Shown in pieces: positions 25,560 through 35,134 of a stretch of 64,000 nt of DNA (positions are counted from its first letter, which is position 1; the number at the start of each line of letters is the position of its first letter). Under the pieces are notes generated by a model. The model searched no databases. It saw only the letters and a list, made by a program, of their open reading frames with translations, and had not been told where the DNA came from. The stretch is from VAXT01 sp963827725 (GTDB taxonomy: Bacteria > Actinomycetota > Thermoleophilia > Gaiellales > Gaiellaceae), in assembly GCA_963827725.1 (NCBI GenBank), contig CAWHBM010000001.1, forward strand, positions 1,240,001 to 1,304,000, in the 5' to 3' direction. A program made the translations under genes and the position numbers.

Positions 25560-25632
25560 GCGGACGTAGCTCAGTTGGTAGAGCATCAGCTTCCCAAGCT
25601 GAGGGTCGCGGGTTCGATCCCCGTCGTCCGCT
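25560..25632 (+). tRNA. tRNA-Gly (anticodon CCC)
   Basis: A complete 73-nt cloverleaf. The acceptor GCGGACG pairs with CGTCCGC, with discriminator T. The D-arm is GCTCAGTTGGTAGAGC, the anticodon stem TCAGC/GCTGA closes loop TTCCCAA, and the T-arm is GCGGGTTCGATCCCCGT. CCA is not encoded. It is divergent from fba, with 50 bp between. Confidence 0.97.
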
Positions 25633-25729
25633 TCCCGCTGGTTGAGCCGAAACCCGCTCCGCTGGCCGGGCGCGATCGGCGATTCACGGGAGACGGCTAC
25701 ACTGAATCCGAACGTCGTCCCACCGCACG

Positions 25730-26440
25730 ATGCGTCGCCGCAGCAGCACCCCAGTTGCTGCTTGCGCTGTAGCGGCCACGGTGTTGGCAGCTTGCGCCGC
25801 CGAGCATCCCTCGCTGGCGCGGGCGACGTCTACCCCCAAGCTCTTCTCGACCGGCAGCGACGTGGCCAGTCCGCGACGGCGGGGTTTGTTACTGCTTCAC
25901 GCAGCCCCGGGCTCCGAACGCGTGCTCGCTCGCGTCCGTCCGCGTACGGTCTTCGGGTCGCCGACTAGGCTGGCCGTGGTCGGGGAGTCGGGCGAGTGGC
26001 TCGCCGTCATCTCCGAGGCACTCGGTAACCACGTGCGCGGGTTCGTCTACCGCTCGAACGTGCGCCTTGCGCACGATCCGTATTCGATCGAGGTCGACCT
26101 CTCCGCGCGGCGGCTCACCGTCTGGCGAATGGGAGTCGCATTGCGCCGCTTCGGCGTGGCCGTCGGGGCGCCCGCCACGCCGACACCGCGCGGTCGATTC
26201 TCGATCACGGACAAGCTCACGAACTTCTGGTCCTCCGTCTACGGCTGCTGCGTCCTGGCTCTTTCGGGCCGTCAGACCCAACTGGACCCTGACTGGGAGG
26301 GGGGCGACCGCTTGGCGATCCACGCGGGCACCGGGGTCGGCGGTGCGATCTCAGGAGGCTGCCTGCGCATGACCACGGGAGACATCCACTACCTGATGGC
26401 CGTGCTGCCGCTAGGCACCCAGATGATCGTCCATCCTTAG
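25730..26440 (+). CDS. L,D-transpeptidase (YkuD domain), probable lipoprotein
   Basis: A 236-residue exported protein with a lipobox-like VLAAC at residues 18-22 after a hydrophobic signal. An SH3-like stretch may occupy residues 50-110 (VLARVRPRTVFGSPTRLAVV to FVYRSNVRL). The YkuD domain follows, with SIEVDLSARRLTVWRMG, VGAPATPTPRGRFSI, and the catalytic segment IHAGTGVGGAISGGCLRM containing His and Cys. These enzymes make 3-3 peptidoglycan cross-links or attach proteins to the wall. It stands alone between tRNA-Gly and the HIT gene. Confidence 0.93.
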   Translation: MRRRSSTPVAACAVAATVLAACAAEHPSLARATSTPKLFSTGSDVASPRRRGLLLLHAAPGSERVLARVRPRTVFGSPTRLAVVGESGEWLAVISEALGNHVRGFVYRSNVRLAHDPYSIEVDLSARRLTVWRMGVALRRFGVAVGAPATPTPRGRFSITDKLTNFWSSVYGCCVLALSGRQTQLDPDWEGGDRLAIHAGTGVGGAISGGCLRMTTGDIHYLMAVLPLGTQMIVHP

Positions 26441-26462
26441 GGGCCGGCTGAGTTGCACGTGA

Positions 26463-26945
26463 TTACGTGGGCCAGGCGTCCGCGAGCTTCCGGCGAGTCT
26501 CGTCCAGATGCTCCGGAAGGACCTTCACGTCTGCGAGCACCGGCATGAAGTTCGTGTCGCCGGCCCACCGCGGCACCAGGTGGAGGTGGACGTGGTCGGT
26601 TACTCCGGCACCGGCGATGCGGCCGAGGTTCCAGCCGAGGTTGTAGCCCTGAGGCTCGTAGATCTGGGCGAGGGCGCCCATGCCCTGGTCGGCGAGCCGG
26701 TGGATCTCGAGGGTCTCCTCGTCGGGGAGCTCGGCGAAGTCTCCGAGATGGCGCGCGGGAGCAACGAGCAGATGTCCGGACGCGTAGGGGAACTTGTTCA
26801 GCAGGACGAACGCACTTCGCCCTCGATGGACGACGAGGCCGTCTTCGTCGGCGCCCTCGAGCGCGAGGCAGAAGATGCAGCCCTCTTGCTCGTCGGCGCT
26901 GCCGACGTATTCGAGCCGCCACGGAGCCCAGAGCGGACGGGTCAC
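26463..26945 (-). CDS. HIT-family nucleotide phosphohydrolase/phosphorylase
   Basis: A 161-residue protein from GTG 26945 (VTRPLWAPWRLEYVGS). It has CIFCLAL, zinc-binding in Ap4A phosphorylase-like HIT proteins of Actinobacteria, then LNKFPYASGHLLVAPARHLGDF and the catalytic triad HVHLHLVPRW. Family members split dinucleoside polyphosphates or AMP conjugates; the exact substrate is unknown. It is divergent from the first RTX-repeat gene. Confidence 0.93.
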   Translation of the reverse strand: MTRPLWAPWRLEYVGSADEQEGCIFCLALEGADEDGLVVHRGRSAFVLLNKFPYASGHLLVAPARHLGDFAELPDEETLEIHRLADQGMGALAQIYEPQGYNLGWNLGRIAGAGVTDHVHLHLVPRWAGDTNFMPVLADVKVLPEHLDETRRKLADAWPT

Positions 26946-26998
26946 GAGCTCGCTTGTATCAGGACGAAGCCGCCGGAGGAGCAGGTACCGTTCCTCAC

Positions 26999-27946
26999 GT
27001 GAACCGAGTAGGGGTTGCAGTGATAGTGGGGATCGTGGCCGCGCTGGGCGGGGCCTCGTCGGTGCGTGCAACCCACGACCCGGCCACCGAGTGCTTCGGC
27101 ATCACCCAGACGATCATCGGGACACCTGCGAGTGAGGTCATCACCGGCACTCCCGGCAACGACGTGATCAAGGCGGGCGCGGGAGACGACATGGTCGACG
27201 GCGCCGGCGGCGACGACATCATCTGCGGTGAAGACGGGAACGACACGCTCGTCGGCGGCGCCGGTGACGATGCCCTCTCGGGCGATGCCGGCGACGACCA
27301 GGTGGACGGCAGCGAGGATCCGAACGGCGAGGATTTCGACATCGCGTTCTTCCACCTCGCGCCTGCTGCGATAACCGCCGATATCTCGACCAGCATCGCG
27401 ACGGGCGAGGGCACGGACAGGATCGCCAACTTCGAGGGCCTCGTCGGTTCGCCGAACGACGACGTGCTGACCGGGGACGGGGACATCAACCTGCTCGACG
27501 GCCGCGCGGGCAACGACACCATTTCGGGCGGCGCGGGTGACGACGGCCTGGACGGGGACGCCGGCAACGACATTCTCGACGGCGGCACCGGAATAGACCT
27601 CGCCTTCTTCGACTACTCGCCGAACGCCGTCGTCGCCAGCCTCGCCTCGAAGAAGGCCCGCGGCTGGGGAACGGACACCTTGCGGAGCATCGAGGATCTG
27701 CACGGCTCCCAACGCAGCGATGTCCTGGTCGGAAACGGCGGGCCGAACCTCCTGAACGGCCACATGGGCAGCGACCGCATCATGGGCGGCGGAGGCAGGG
27801 ACCGACTCCTGGGGGAGGGCGGTGCCGACCGTCTCTTCGGCGGACCGGGGCGCGACCGCCTCGTCGGTGGGCTTGGCAAGGACAACGTCGACGGCGGCGG
27901 CAGCCGAGACGTGTGCGTCGGCGAACGCAAACGCCGCTGTCCCTAG
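26999..27946 (+). CDS. secreted RTX (haemolysin-type) calcium-binding repeat protein
   Basis: The frame gives 315 residues from GTG 26999, with a hydrophobic signal (VGVAVIVGIVAALGGASSV). Many nonapeptides of type GGxGxDxUx follow: GTPGNDVIKAGAGDDMVDG, GGAGDDALSGDAGDDQVDG, AGNDTISGGAGDDGLDGDAG and more to LGKDNVDGGGS. They form a calcium-dependent parallel beta-roll outside the cell. Two spacer domains break the array (near residues 115-150 and 200-235, both containing a FF-x-A/Y-P-A motif). It ends in basic GERKRRCP. No type I secretion genes are adjacent, and the signal suggests Sec export. Confidence 0.9.
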   Translation: MNRVGVAVIVGIVAALGGASSVRATHDPATECFGITQTIIGTPASEVITGTPGNDVIKAGAGDDMVDGAGGDDIICGEDGNDTLVGGAGDDALSGDAGDDQVDGSEDPNGEDFDIAFFHLAPAAITADISTSIATGEGTDRIANFEGLVGSPNDDVLTGDGDINLLDGRAGNDTISGGAGDDGLDGDAGNDILDGGTGIDLAFFDYSPNAVVASLASKKARGWGTDTLRSIEDLHGSQRSDVLVGNGGPNLLNGHMGSDRIMGGGGRDRLLGEGGADRLFGGPGRDRLVGGLGKDNVDGGGSRDVCVGERKRRCP

Positions 27947-28054
27947 GCCCTGCCGCATAGCGATCTCCGGGCCCTTGCGTGAGCGAGATGTGAGCGCCGC
28001 GTGAGCAGCGGGCTCGATGCTCCGACAACGGTTTGTCGAGAGAAGGAGCGCAGC

Positions 28055-30037
<1,983 letters not shown>

Positions 30038-30044
30038 AGGTGGC

Positions 30045-30076
30045 GAGGGGCCGGTCCGAAAGGGACCGGCCCCTCT
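30045..30076 (+). terminator. strong hairpin terminator after the RTX gene
   Basis: A 13-base perfect stem (GAGGGGCCGGTCC / GGACCGGCCCCTC) with loop GAAAG, starting 8 bp after the stop codon and followed by TATT. It may also serve the convergent corA. Confidence 0.85.
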
Positions 30077-30161
30077 ATTCCACCGCGGTTCCGGGTCGGC
30101 GGCATGCTGCACCTGACCGATGGCCCCCGCAACACGATTGCGTCGGCCGCTTCGTACTTGG

Positions 30162-31148
30162 TCAGATCCACCGCTTGTAGCGGAAGAACGCGATCATTCC
30201 GGTCACGACGGCGGCCATCGCGGCGAGGATGATCCAGAAGGCAGTGTGCCCGCCCTCACCCGGGAAGAGGACGTTCATCCCGAAGAGCCCCGTGATCACG
30301 GTCAGCGGGAGCATCGTGACGCTGATGATCGTCAGCAGGCGCAGGACGTCGTTCTGCCGGTGCGCAATCGCCGCCTCGTTCGTGCTCTCTAGGGCCTCGA
30401 CGACCTCCTTGTAGTTGTCCAGGAGATCCCAGATTCGCTCCGAGGCGTCCACGATGTCGTCGAAGTAGAGCTCGAGCTTCTCGGGCAGGAAACGCTCGAT
30501 CTTGCGCTCGAGGAGCCGCAGCGTGGGGCGCTGGGGCTTGATGATCTTGCGGAACGAGATGATCTCCTGCTTCGCGCGGGAGATGTCGCGCACGATCTCC
30601 TCGAAGCGGAGATCGTCGATGTCGTCCTCGATCGAGTCGAGCTTGTGCCCGATCTTGTCCAGGATCGGGAAGCAGTAGTCGAAGAGGTCGTCGAGGACGT
30701 GGTAGAGGAGGTAGCCGGAGCCCTTCGCGAAGAGGCTCTCTCGCAGCTTGGGGTCGTCGAGGCACCGCTGGAAGAGGCGAGTGACGGGCAGAAGCTCGAC
30801 GTTCGGGAGGGTGACCAGATACCCGGGGCCGAGGAAGACGTCGAGCTCTGCTGCGTTCAGCCGCTGGATCGCCTTGTCGTAGAACGGGAAGTGGAGGACT
30901 GCGAACAGATAGTCCGGGTACTCGTCGACCTTCGGCCGCTGGCGCTTCGAGAGCACGTCCTCGACATCGAGCGCGTGCCAGCCGAAGCGCTCTGCGAGCG
31001 CGGTGGCGATCTCCTGGTCGGGAGCGTCGAGATGGATCCAGGTGAGGCCGTTGGCGGAGAGCTCAGCCGGCTCGCGGCGTGCGGCGACGACCGGCTCGGC
31101 AGCCGGCGTGCGCGAACGCGGGCGCTTGATGCGGGGCAGGCTTGGCAT
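30162..31148 (-). CDS. corA: CorA-family magnesium/cobalt channel
   Basis: A pentameric divalent-cation channel of 328 residues. The cytoplasmic part has LTWIHLDAPDQEIATALAE and VEDVLSKRQRPKVDEYPDYL. A long helix region follows (KLDSIEDDIDDLRFEEIVRD to IKPQRPTLRLLERKI). Two C-terminal membrane helices flank the selectivity loop: LTIISVTMLPLTVITGLFGM, with GMN then VLFPGEGG, and FWIILAAMAAVVTGMIAFF, ending in basic RYKRWI. No M-box or other riboswitch was recognised upstream. The 222 bp between corA and the globin gene contains no other gene. Confidence 0.96.
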   Translation of the reverse strand: MPSLPRIKRPRSRTPAAEPVVAARREPAELSANGLTWIHLDAPDQEIATALAERFGWHALDVEDVLSKRQRPKVDEYPDYLFAVLHFPFYDKAIQRLNAAELDVFLGPGYLVTLPNVELLPVTRLFQRCLDDPKLRESLFAKGSGYLLYHVLDDLFDYCFPILDKIGHKLDSIEDDIDDLRFEEIVRDISRAKQEIISFRKIIKPQRPTLRLLERKIERFLPEKLELYFDDIVDASERIWDLLDNYKEVVEALESTNEAAIAHRQNDVLRLLTIISVTMLPLTVITGLFGMNVLFPGEGGHTAFWIILAAMAAVVTGMIAFFRYKRWI

Positions 31149-31370
31149 TGGTACTGAGTGGGTCGTCGACCGTCATTTCTCTTTCGCCATGGTACCCCCG
31201 AAACCTGGCGGCTACACGCTCGTCGACGTTCAAGTGCCGGCGCCGGGCAAGGCTCCAATCCGAGCCGGATGGTTCAGCGTAGTAGGGGGCAGCGCATGCC
31301 GTGCTCCCACCGCTGGAATGAAGCCCCCTGAAGGTGGCGGGACGCTTCCACCCCTACTCAGGAGGCGACA

Positions 31371-31796
31371 ATGACCGAATTGAGTCTGTACGAAAGGCTC
31401 GGTGGCGCATTCGCCATCGCAGCAGTGGTTGATCACTTCAGCGAAGCGGTCGTGCAGAATCCGATCGTCGGGCAGACATCGGAGAACCCCGCCCTACGGG
31501 AGTGGCACACCAACAATCTGGGCAGGCTTCCGGGCCTCAAGTTCATGCGCACCCTTTGGGTCTGCAACGTTGCCGGTGGACCCCAGCAGTACGCAGCCAC
31601 GAAACAGGGCAGTACTCCTCTTGGCCTGGAAGAAGCCCATCGCGAGCTGAAGATCTCTCCCGCCGAGTTCGATGAAGTCGCCGCTGAACTTGGGCGAACG
31701 CTCGACTTCGTCAAGGTGCCCGAGCGGGAGAAGGAGGAGGTTCTGGCTGCATTTGCCGCACACAAGGGCGAGGTGACGGAGGGATACGCCCAGTAG
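31371..31796 (+). CDS. truncated haemoglobin, group I-like
   Basis: A 141-residue 2/2 globin. Seen: LYERLGGAFAIAAVVDHFSE (helices A-B), NPIVGQTSENPALREWHTNN, FMRTLWVCNVAGGPQQYAAT (helix E region), and GLEEAHRELKISPAEFDEVA with the proximal His. Such proteins bind O2 or NO and protect against nitrosative stress. A strong AGGAGGCGACA precedes ATG 31371. It is a stand-alone gene. The hairpin CCTTG-TCA-CAAGG just after the stop may end its transcript. Confidence 0.92.
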   Translation: MTELSLYERLGGAFAIAAVVDHFSEAVVQNPIVGQTSENPALREWHTNNLGRLPGLKFMRTLWVCNVAGGPQQYAATKQGSTPLGLEEAHRELKISPAEFDEVAAELGRTLDFVKVPEREKEEVLAAFAAHKGEVTEGYAQ

Positions 31797-31904
31797 CACC
31801 GGCCTCCTTGTCACAAGGCAGGAGGCACGAGATCGGCAACCCTTGGCCGCCGCAGCCGACATGCGCGGCTGCGGCCCACTAACGCTGGCCCTCGAAGAAA
31901 GAAG

Positions 31905-31949
31905 TCGATGAAAGTCGTCATGGCCGCGCAGCGGCCGGACTTTCGTCGA
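31905..31949. other. 45-bp double palindrome between globin gene and tRNA-Arg
   Basis: Outer arms TCGATGAAAGTC (31905-31916) and GACTTTCGTCGA (31938-31949) pair with one G-T wobble. Between them GGCCGC-GCA-GCGGCC forms a second perfect stem. It could be a bidirectional terminator for the globin gene and the convergent tRNA-Arg, or a small mobile palindrome. Confidence 0.6.
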
Positions 31950-31953
31950 CGAA

Positions 31954-32026
31954 TGCGCCTGGCAGGAATCGAACCTGCGACCTCGCGCTCCGGAGGCGCG
32001 CGCTCTATCCCCTGAGCTACAGACGC
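31954..32026 (-). tRNA. tRNA-Arg (anticodon CCG)
   Basis: A complete 73-nt cloverleaf read leftwards. The acceptor GCGTCTG pairs with CAGGCGC (one G-T pair), with discriminator A. The D-arm is GCTCAGGGGATAGAGC, the anticodon stem CGCGC/GCGCG closes loop CTCCGGA, and the T-arm is GCAGGTTCGATTCCTGC. CCA is not encoded. Confidence 0.96.
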
Positions 32027-32101
32027 GGAGCTTCCAGTCTAGCTCCGGAAAAGTGACGGGCCCGCACGGCGGCAGGCCCGTCGATTGGGATGCGTCCTCG
32101 G

Positions 32102-33037
32102 CTAAGGAGCCCGGTAGAAGAGCCACGCGTCCTGCATGCGCGCGGTCTGACCGGCGGTGAACTCCGTGTAGCACTGGTCGTACGAGTAGTCCATGTAATT
32201 GTGGATCGGGTCGAGGCCGGGGTCGGGGCAGGTGTCCTTGCCCGCCGGACAGCCTGCGGTCGGCGTCCGCTCGGGCGGAGTGTCGGCGACGAAGTCACCG
32301 TGGCGGTTGCAGCCTCCGTAGAACGTGTGCTCGAGGTTGAGCCAGTGACCGACCTCGTGGGTCGCCGTCTCGCCCTGGTCGTAGCGGCCGGCATAGGTCT
32401 CTGAGGCGCCGCGCAGCGACTCCCAGTCGACGACGACACCGTCGAGGTACGCGTTCCCCTTGTTGACGACGTTCGGCAGATAGGCCCAGCCGAGATAGGG
32501 GCCTGCCGTCGTCAGGTACATGTTCAGCGCGTTGTTGCCACCCTGGCGGAGAGCGCGCTTCATGGGCCGCTCGCCACTGATGCTCGCGTAGTGCCAGTCG
32601 GCGTTCACGGTGCGGGTCACGCCTGCGAGCGTGAAGCTGAAGCCCGTGGCGTAGCCGCCCTCGGCGCCCGCCGAAGGTCGCGTTCAGAACCGTGATCTGG
32701 TCGCGGATGATCCGGTTCGACACGTTCCCGATGACTCCGTCGGGCGTGACGACGTGGACGTAGACGGGCACGTTTGCGCTGAAACTGGGCCCTCGCCCCT
32801 GCTGTGCGCCGGGGCTCTCGACGATCTCGTTGAGCATCGGCTCGCGCGCGGTCATGCCCTTCGCACCGTCGACGAGACGGCGAGCCGGTCGATGCTGCTG
32901 AACTGCGTCGCGGGACCGCAGAGCTGGGGCGCTGCGACAGCCCCGCCCGAGGCCGGCGCGACGAAGAATGATGCCGCGATCGCTGCGGTGACGATGGTCG
33001 TCACGAACGAAGCACGGCGCAAGGAAACACCTCTCAT
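32102..33037 (-). pseudogene. secreted M43-type (pappalysin-like) zinc protease, frameshifted twice
   Basis: Starts at ATG 33037 with AGGGGGG upstream and a signal peptide (SFVTTIVTAAIAASFFVAPA). The frame breaks near 32876-32886 and resumes as RRLVDGAKGMTAREPMLNEI. It breaks again near 32663-32670 (TFGG to AEGGYATGFSFTLAGV). The catalytic part is intact: GETATHEVGHWLNLEHTFYG, an HExxHxxGxxH-like zinc site, then NYMDYSYDQCYTEFTAGQ, which contains the family Met-turn. M43 enzymes are extracellular metalloproteases. The two shifts are one base each and could be sequence errors. Confidence 0.78.
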
Positions 33038-33116
33038 GGATCCCCCCTGTTCGTTGGAGATCAAGGGTAGCGCCAGTCGGGGAGATTTCAATATTTTGGC
33101 CCGGTAGGGTCCGGCC

Positions 33117-34137
33117 GTGCAAGCTTTCGGCCCGGATCGCCACCCTGGAGCTCGCGGAGACCTTCACGATCTCTCGCGGGAGCCAGGACACCGCCGAGGT
33201 CGTCTACGTCGAGATCGAGCACGACGGCACGACGGGCTACGGCGAGGGGAACCCGATCGAGCACTACGACGAGTCGGTCGAGTCCGCCGTCGCCTATCTC
33301 GAGCAGCACGCAGACGCGCTCGGGGACGACCCCTGGGCGCTCGATGAGATCGAGGCCCGTCTTCCACGCAAGGAGTTCGGAGCCAGATGCGCGATCGACG
33401 CTGCGCTCCACGATCTCCAGGGAAAGCTCACGGGCGTTCCTGTATGGCGCTTGCTCGGCCTGCGCCGCGCGGGGCCACCGACCTCGTTCACGATCTGGCT
33501 GGGCGACCCGGACGACATGGCTCGCCGTGCCGAAGCCGCGAGCGAGCGGTTCAAGCGCCTGAAGCTGAAGATCGGCGGCGGAGACGGACTCGATGTCGAA
33601 CGCGTCCGCGCCGTGCGGGCCGCGACCCAGCTACCGCTCCAGGTGGATGTGAACGAGGCGTGGTCGCTGGACGAGGCGCTCGACGCTCTGCCGCAACTGG
33701 CCGAGCTCGGCGTGGAGTACTGCGAACAGCCGCTCGAAGCCGGCGACTCGGACGGGCCGACGCTCAAGGGGCGCTCGCCGATCCCGATCTACGTGGACGA
33801 GGACTGCCACACGCTGGCCGACGTCGCCGCCTGCTCCGAGCGCGCGCACGGGCTGACGATCAAGCTTGCGAAGACCGGCGGGATCCGCGAAGCGGTCCGG
33901 ATGGCCGCCGCCGGGAGAGCTCTCGGCCTCGGGCTCATGCTCGGCTGCATGAACGAGTCGGGTCTCGCGGTTGCCGCCGGCGCGCAGATCGCGAGCCTGT
34001 TCGACCACATCGACCTCGACGGGAACCTCTTGCTCCGCCACGACCCGTGGCCCGGCGTGGAGCTCGTCGACGGTGTCCAGCTTCCCTCCGAAAGCCCGGG
34101 ACTCGGTGTCAGACAAGCGGTATCTGATCCTCGCTGA
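33117..34137 (+). CDS. dgcA: enolase-superfamily racemase/epimerase (DgcA or Ala-Glu epimerase-like), frameshifted near start
   Basis: A muconate-cycloisomerase-like member of the enolase superfamily. From GTG 33117 the frame shifts by one base at about 33125-33133, then reads RIATLELAETFTISRGSQDT onwards. Catalytic landmarks: RLKLKIGGGDGL with the Lys pair, QVDVNEAWSL, EYCEQPLE and VDEDCHT (three metal ligands), KLAKTGGI, and GCMNESG. This pattern fits dipeptide epimerases and N-acetyl-glutamate racemase DgcA. The overlap of 32 bp with a DUF1611/DgcN gene favours the DgcA role (D-glutamate use), but peptide epimerase remains possible. The symbol is given on context. Confidence 0.75.
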
Positions 34138-35134
34138 GGGCAAGTCCGGCGACGCCCACTACGGGAAGACGATGCGGGGCGTCGTCGCGTACAGCCCGCA
34201 CCCGACCGTCGTGATCGTGGACTCGGAGCGGCCCGGCGAGAGCTACGAGGGGATCCCGATCGTCGCGACCGTAGGGGAGGGGCTCGAGTACGGGCCGACG
34301 ACGGCGCTCGTCGGCGTCGCCACCCAGGGCGGGCGCTTCCCGCCGGCCTGGCGCGAGCTCCTGACGGCATCGATCGAGGCCGGCCTCGACATCGAGAGCG
34401 GTCTTCACGAGTTCGTCTCCGACGACTCCGAGCTGGTCGGGCTCGCGGCGAAGCACGGCAGCCGGCTCCACGACCTCCGCAAGCCGCCCGCGGATCTGAG
34501 CGTTCCGACCGGGGAGAACCTGCAGCTTGCTGCCAAGACCGTGCTCACCGTCGGGTCCGACTGCGCGATCGGCAAGAAGACCGTCGCGATCGAGCTCGAC
34601 CGCGAGGCGCGACGGCGCGGCCTGAAGTCCCAGTTCGTCCCGACCGGGCAAACCGGCGTGGCAATCGCGGGCTGGGGGATCGCGGTCGACGCGGTCGTCG
34701 CGGACTTCATCGCCGGCGCGGCCGAGCGGCTCGTCGTCGAAGGAGCCGAGCGTGGGGGAGAGCTGCTCATCGTCGAGGGCCAGGGCTCGCTTGTGCATCC
34801 GGCCTACTCCGGGGTCACGCTCGGGCTCATGCACGGCTCGGCCCCGCACGCGTACGTCCTTTGCCACGTTGCGAACGCGACTCATGTCGAGGGGTACCCG
34901 GATCATCCGCTTCCGCCGCTCACCGAGCTGATCGAGCTGCACGAGCGCGCGTCGCTTCCGCTGCGCCCGGCCAAAGTGGCCGCGATTGCGCTCAACACCC
35001 GCGATCTCGACGAGGACGAGGCTCGGGCGGCTGTGGCGGCAGTGGAGTCCGAAACGGGGCTTCCGGCCGACGATCCTGTCCGCTTCGGTAGCGGGAAGGT
35101 CCTGGACGCCGTCCTGCGGGTCGTGCAATCCTGA
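34106..35134 (+). CDS. dgcN: DUF1611 family protein, DgcN-like (D-glutamate N-acetyltransferase)
   Basis: A 342-residue protein from GTG 34106. The N-terminal half is Rossmann-like (RYLILAEGKSGDAHYGKTMR, TALVGVATQGGRFPPAW). The C-terminal half is P-loop-like (TVGSDCAIGKKTVAIELDRE, PTGQTGVAIAGWGIAVDAVV, LLIVEGQGSLVHPAYSGVTL). DUF1611 proteins paired with an enolase-superfamily racemase are described as DgcN, which acetylates D-glutamate so that DgcA can racemise it. The same gene pairing is seen here. Activity is inferred from family and context, not shown. Confidence 0.8.
   Translation: MSDKRYLILAEGKSGDAHYGKTMRGVVAYSPHPTVVIVDSERPGESYEGIPIVATVGEGLEYGPTTALVGVATQGGRFPPAWRELLTASIEAGLDIESGLHEFVSDDSELVGLAAKHGSRLHDLRKPPADLSVPTGENLQLAAKTVLTVGSDCAIGKKTVAIELDREARRRGLKSQFVPTGQTGVAIAGWGIAVDAVVADFIAGAAERLVVEGAERGGELLIVEGQGSLVHPAYSGVTLGLMHGSAPHAYVLCHVANATHVEGYPDHPLPPLTELIELHERASLPLRPAKVAAIALNTRDLDEDEARAAVAAVESETGLPADDPVRFGSGKVLDAVLRVVQS

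Noticed and set aside
31149..31370. Possible metal or cobalamin riboswitch upstream of corA and the globin gene
   Set aside because: No M-box, B12-box or other recognisable conserved core was found on either strand.
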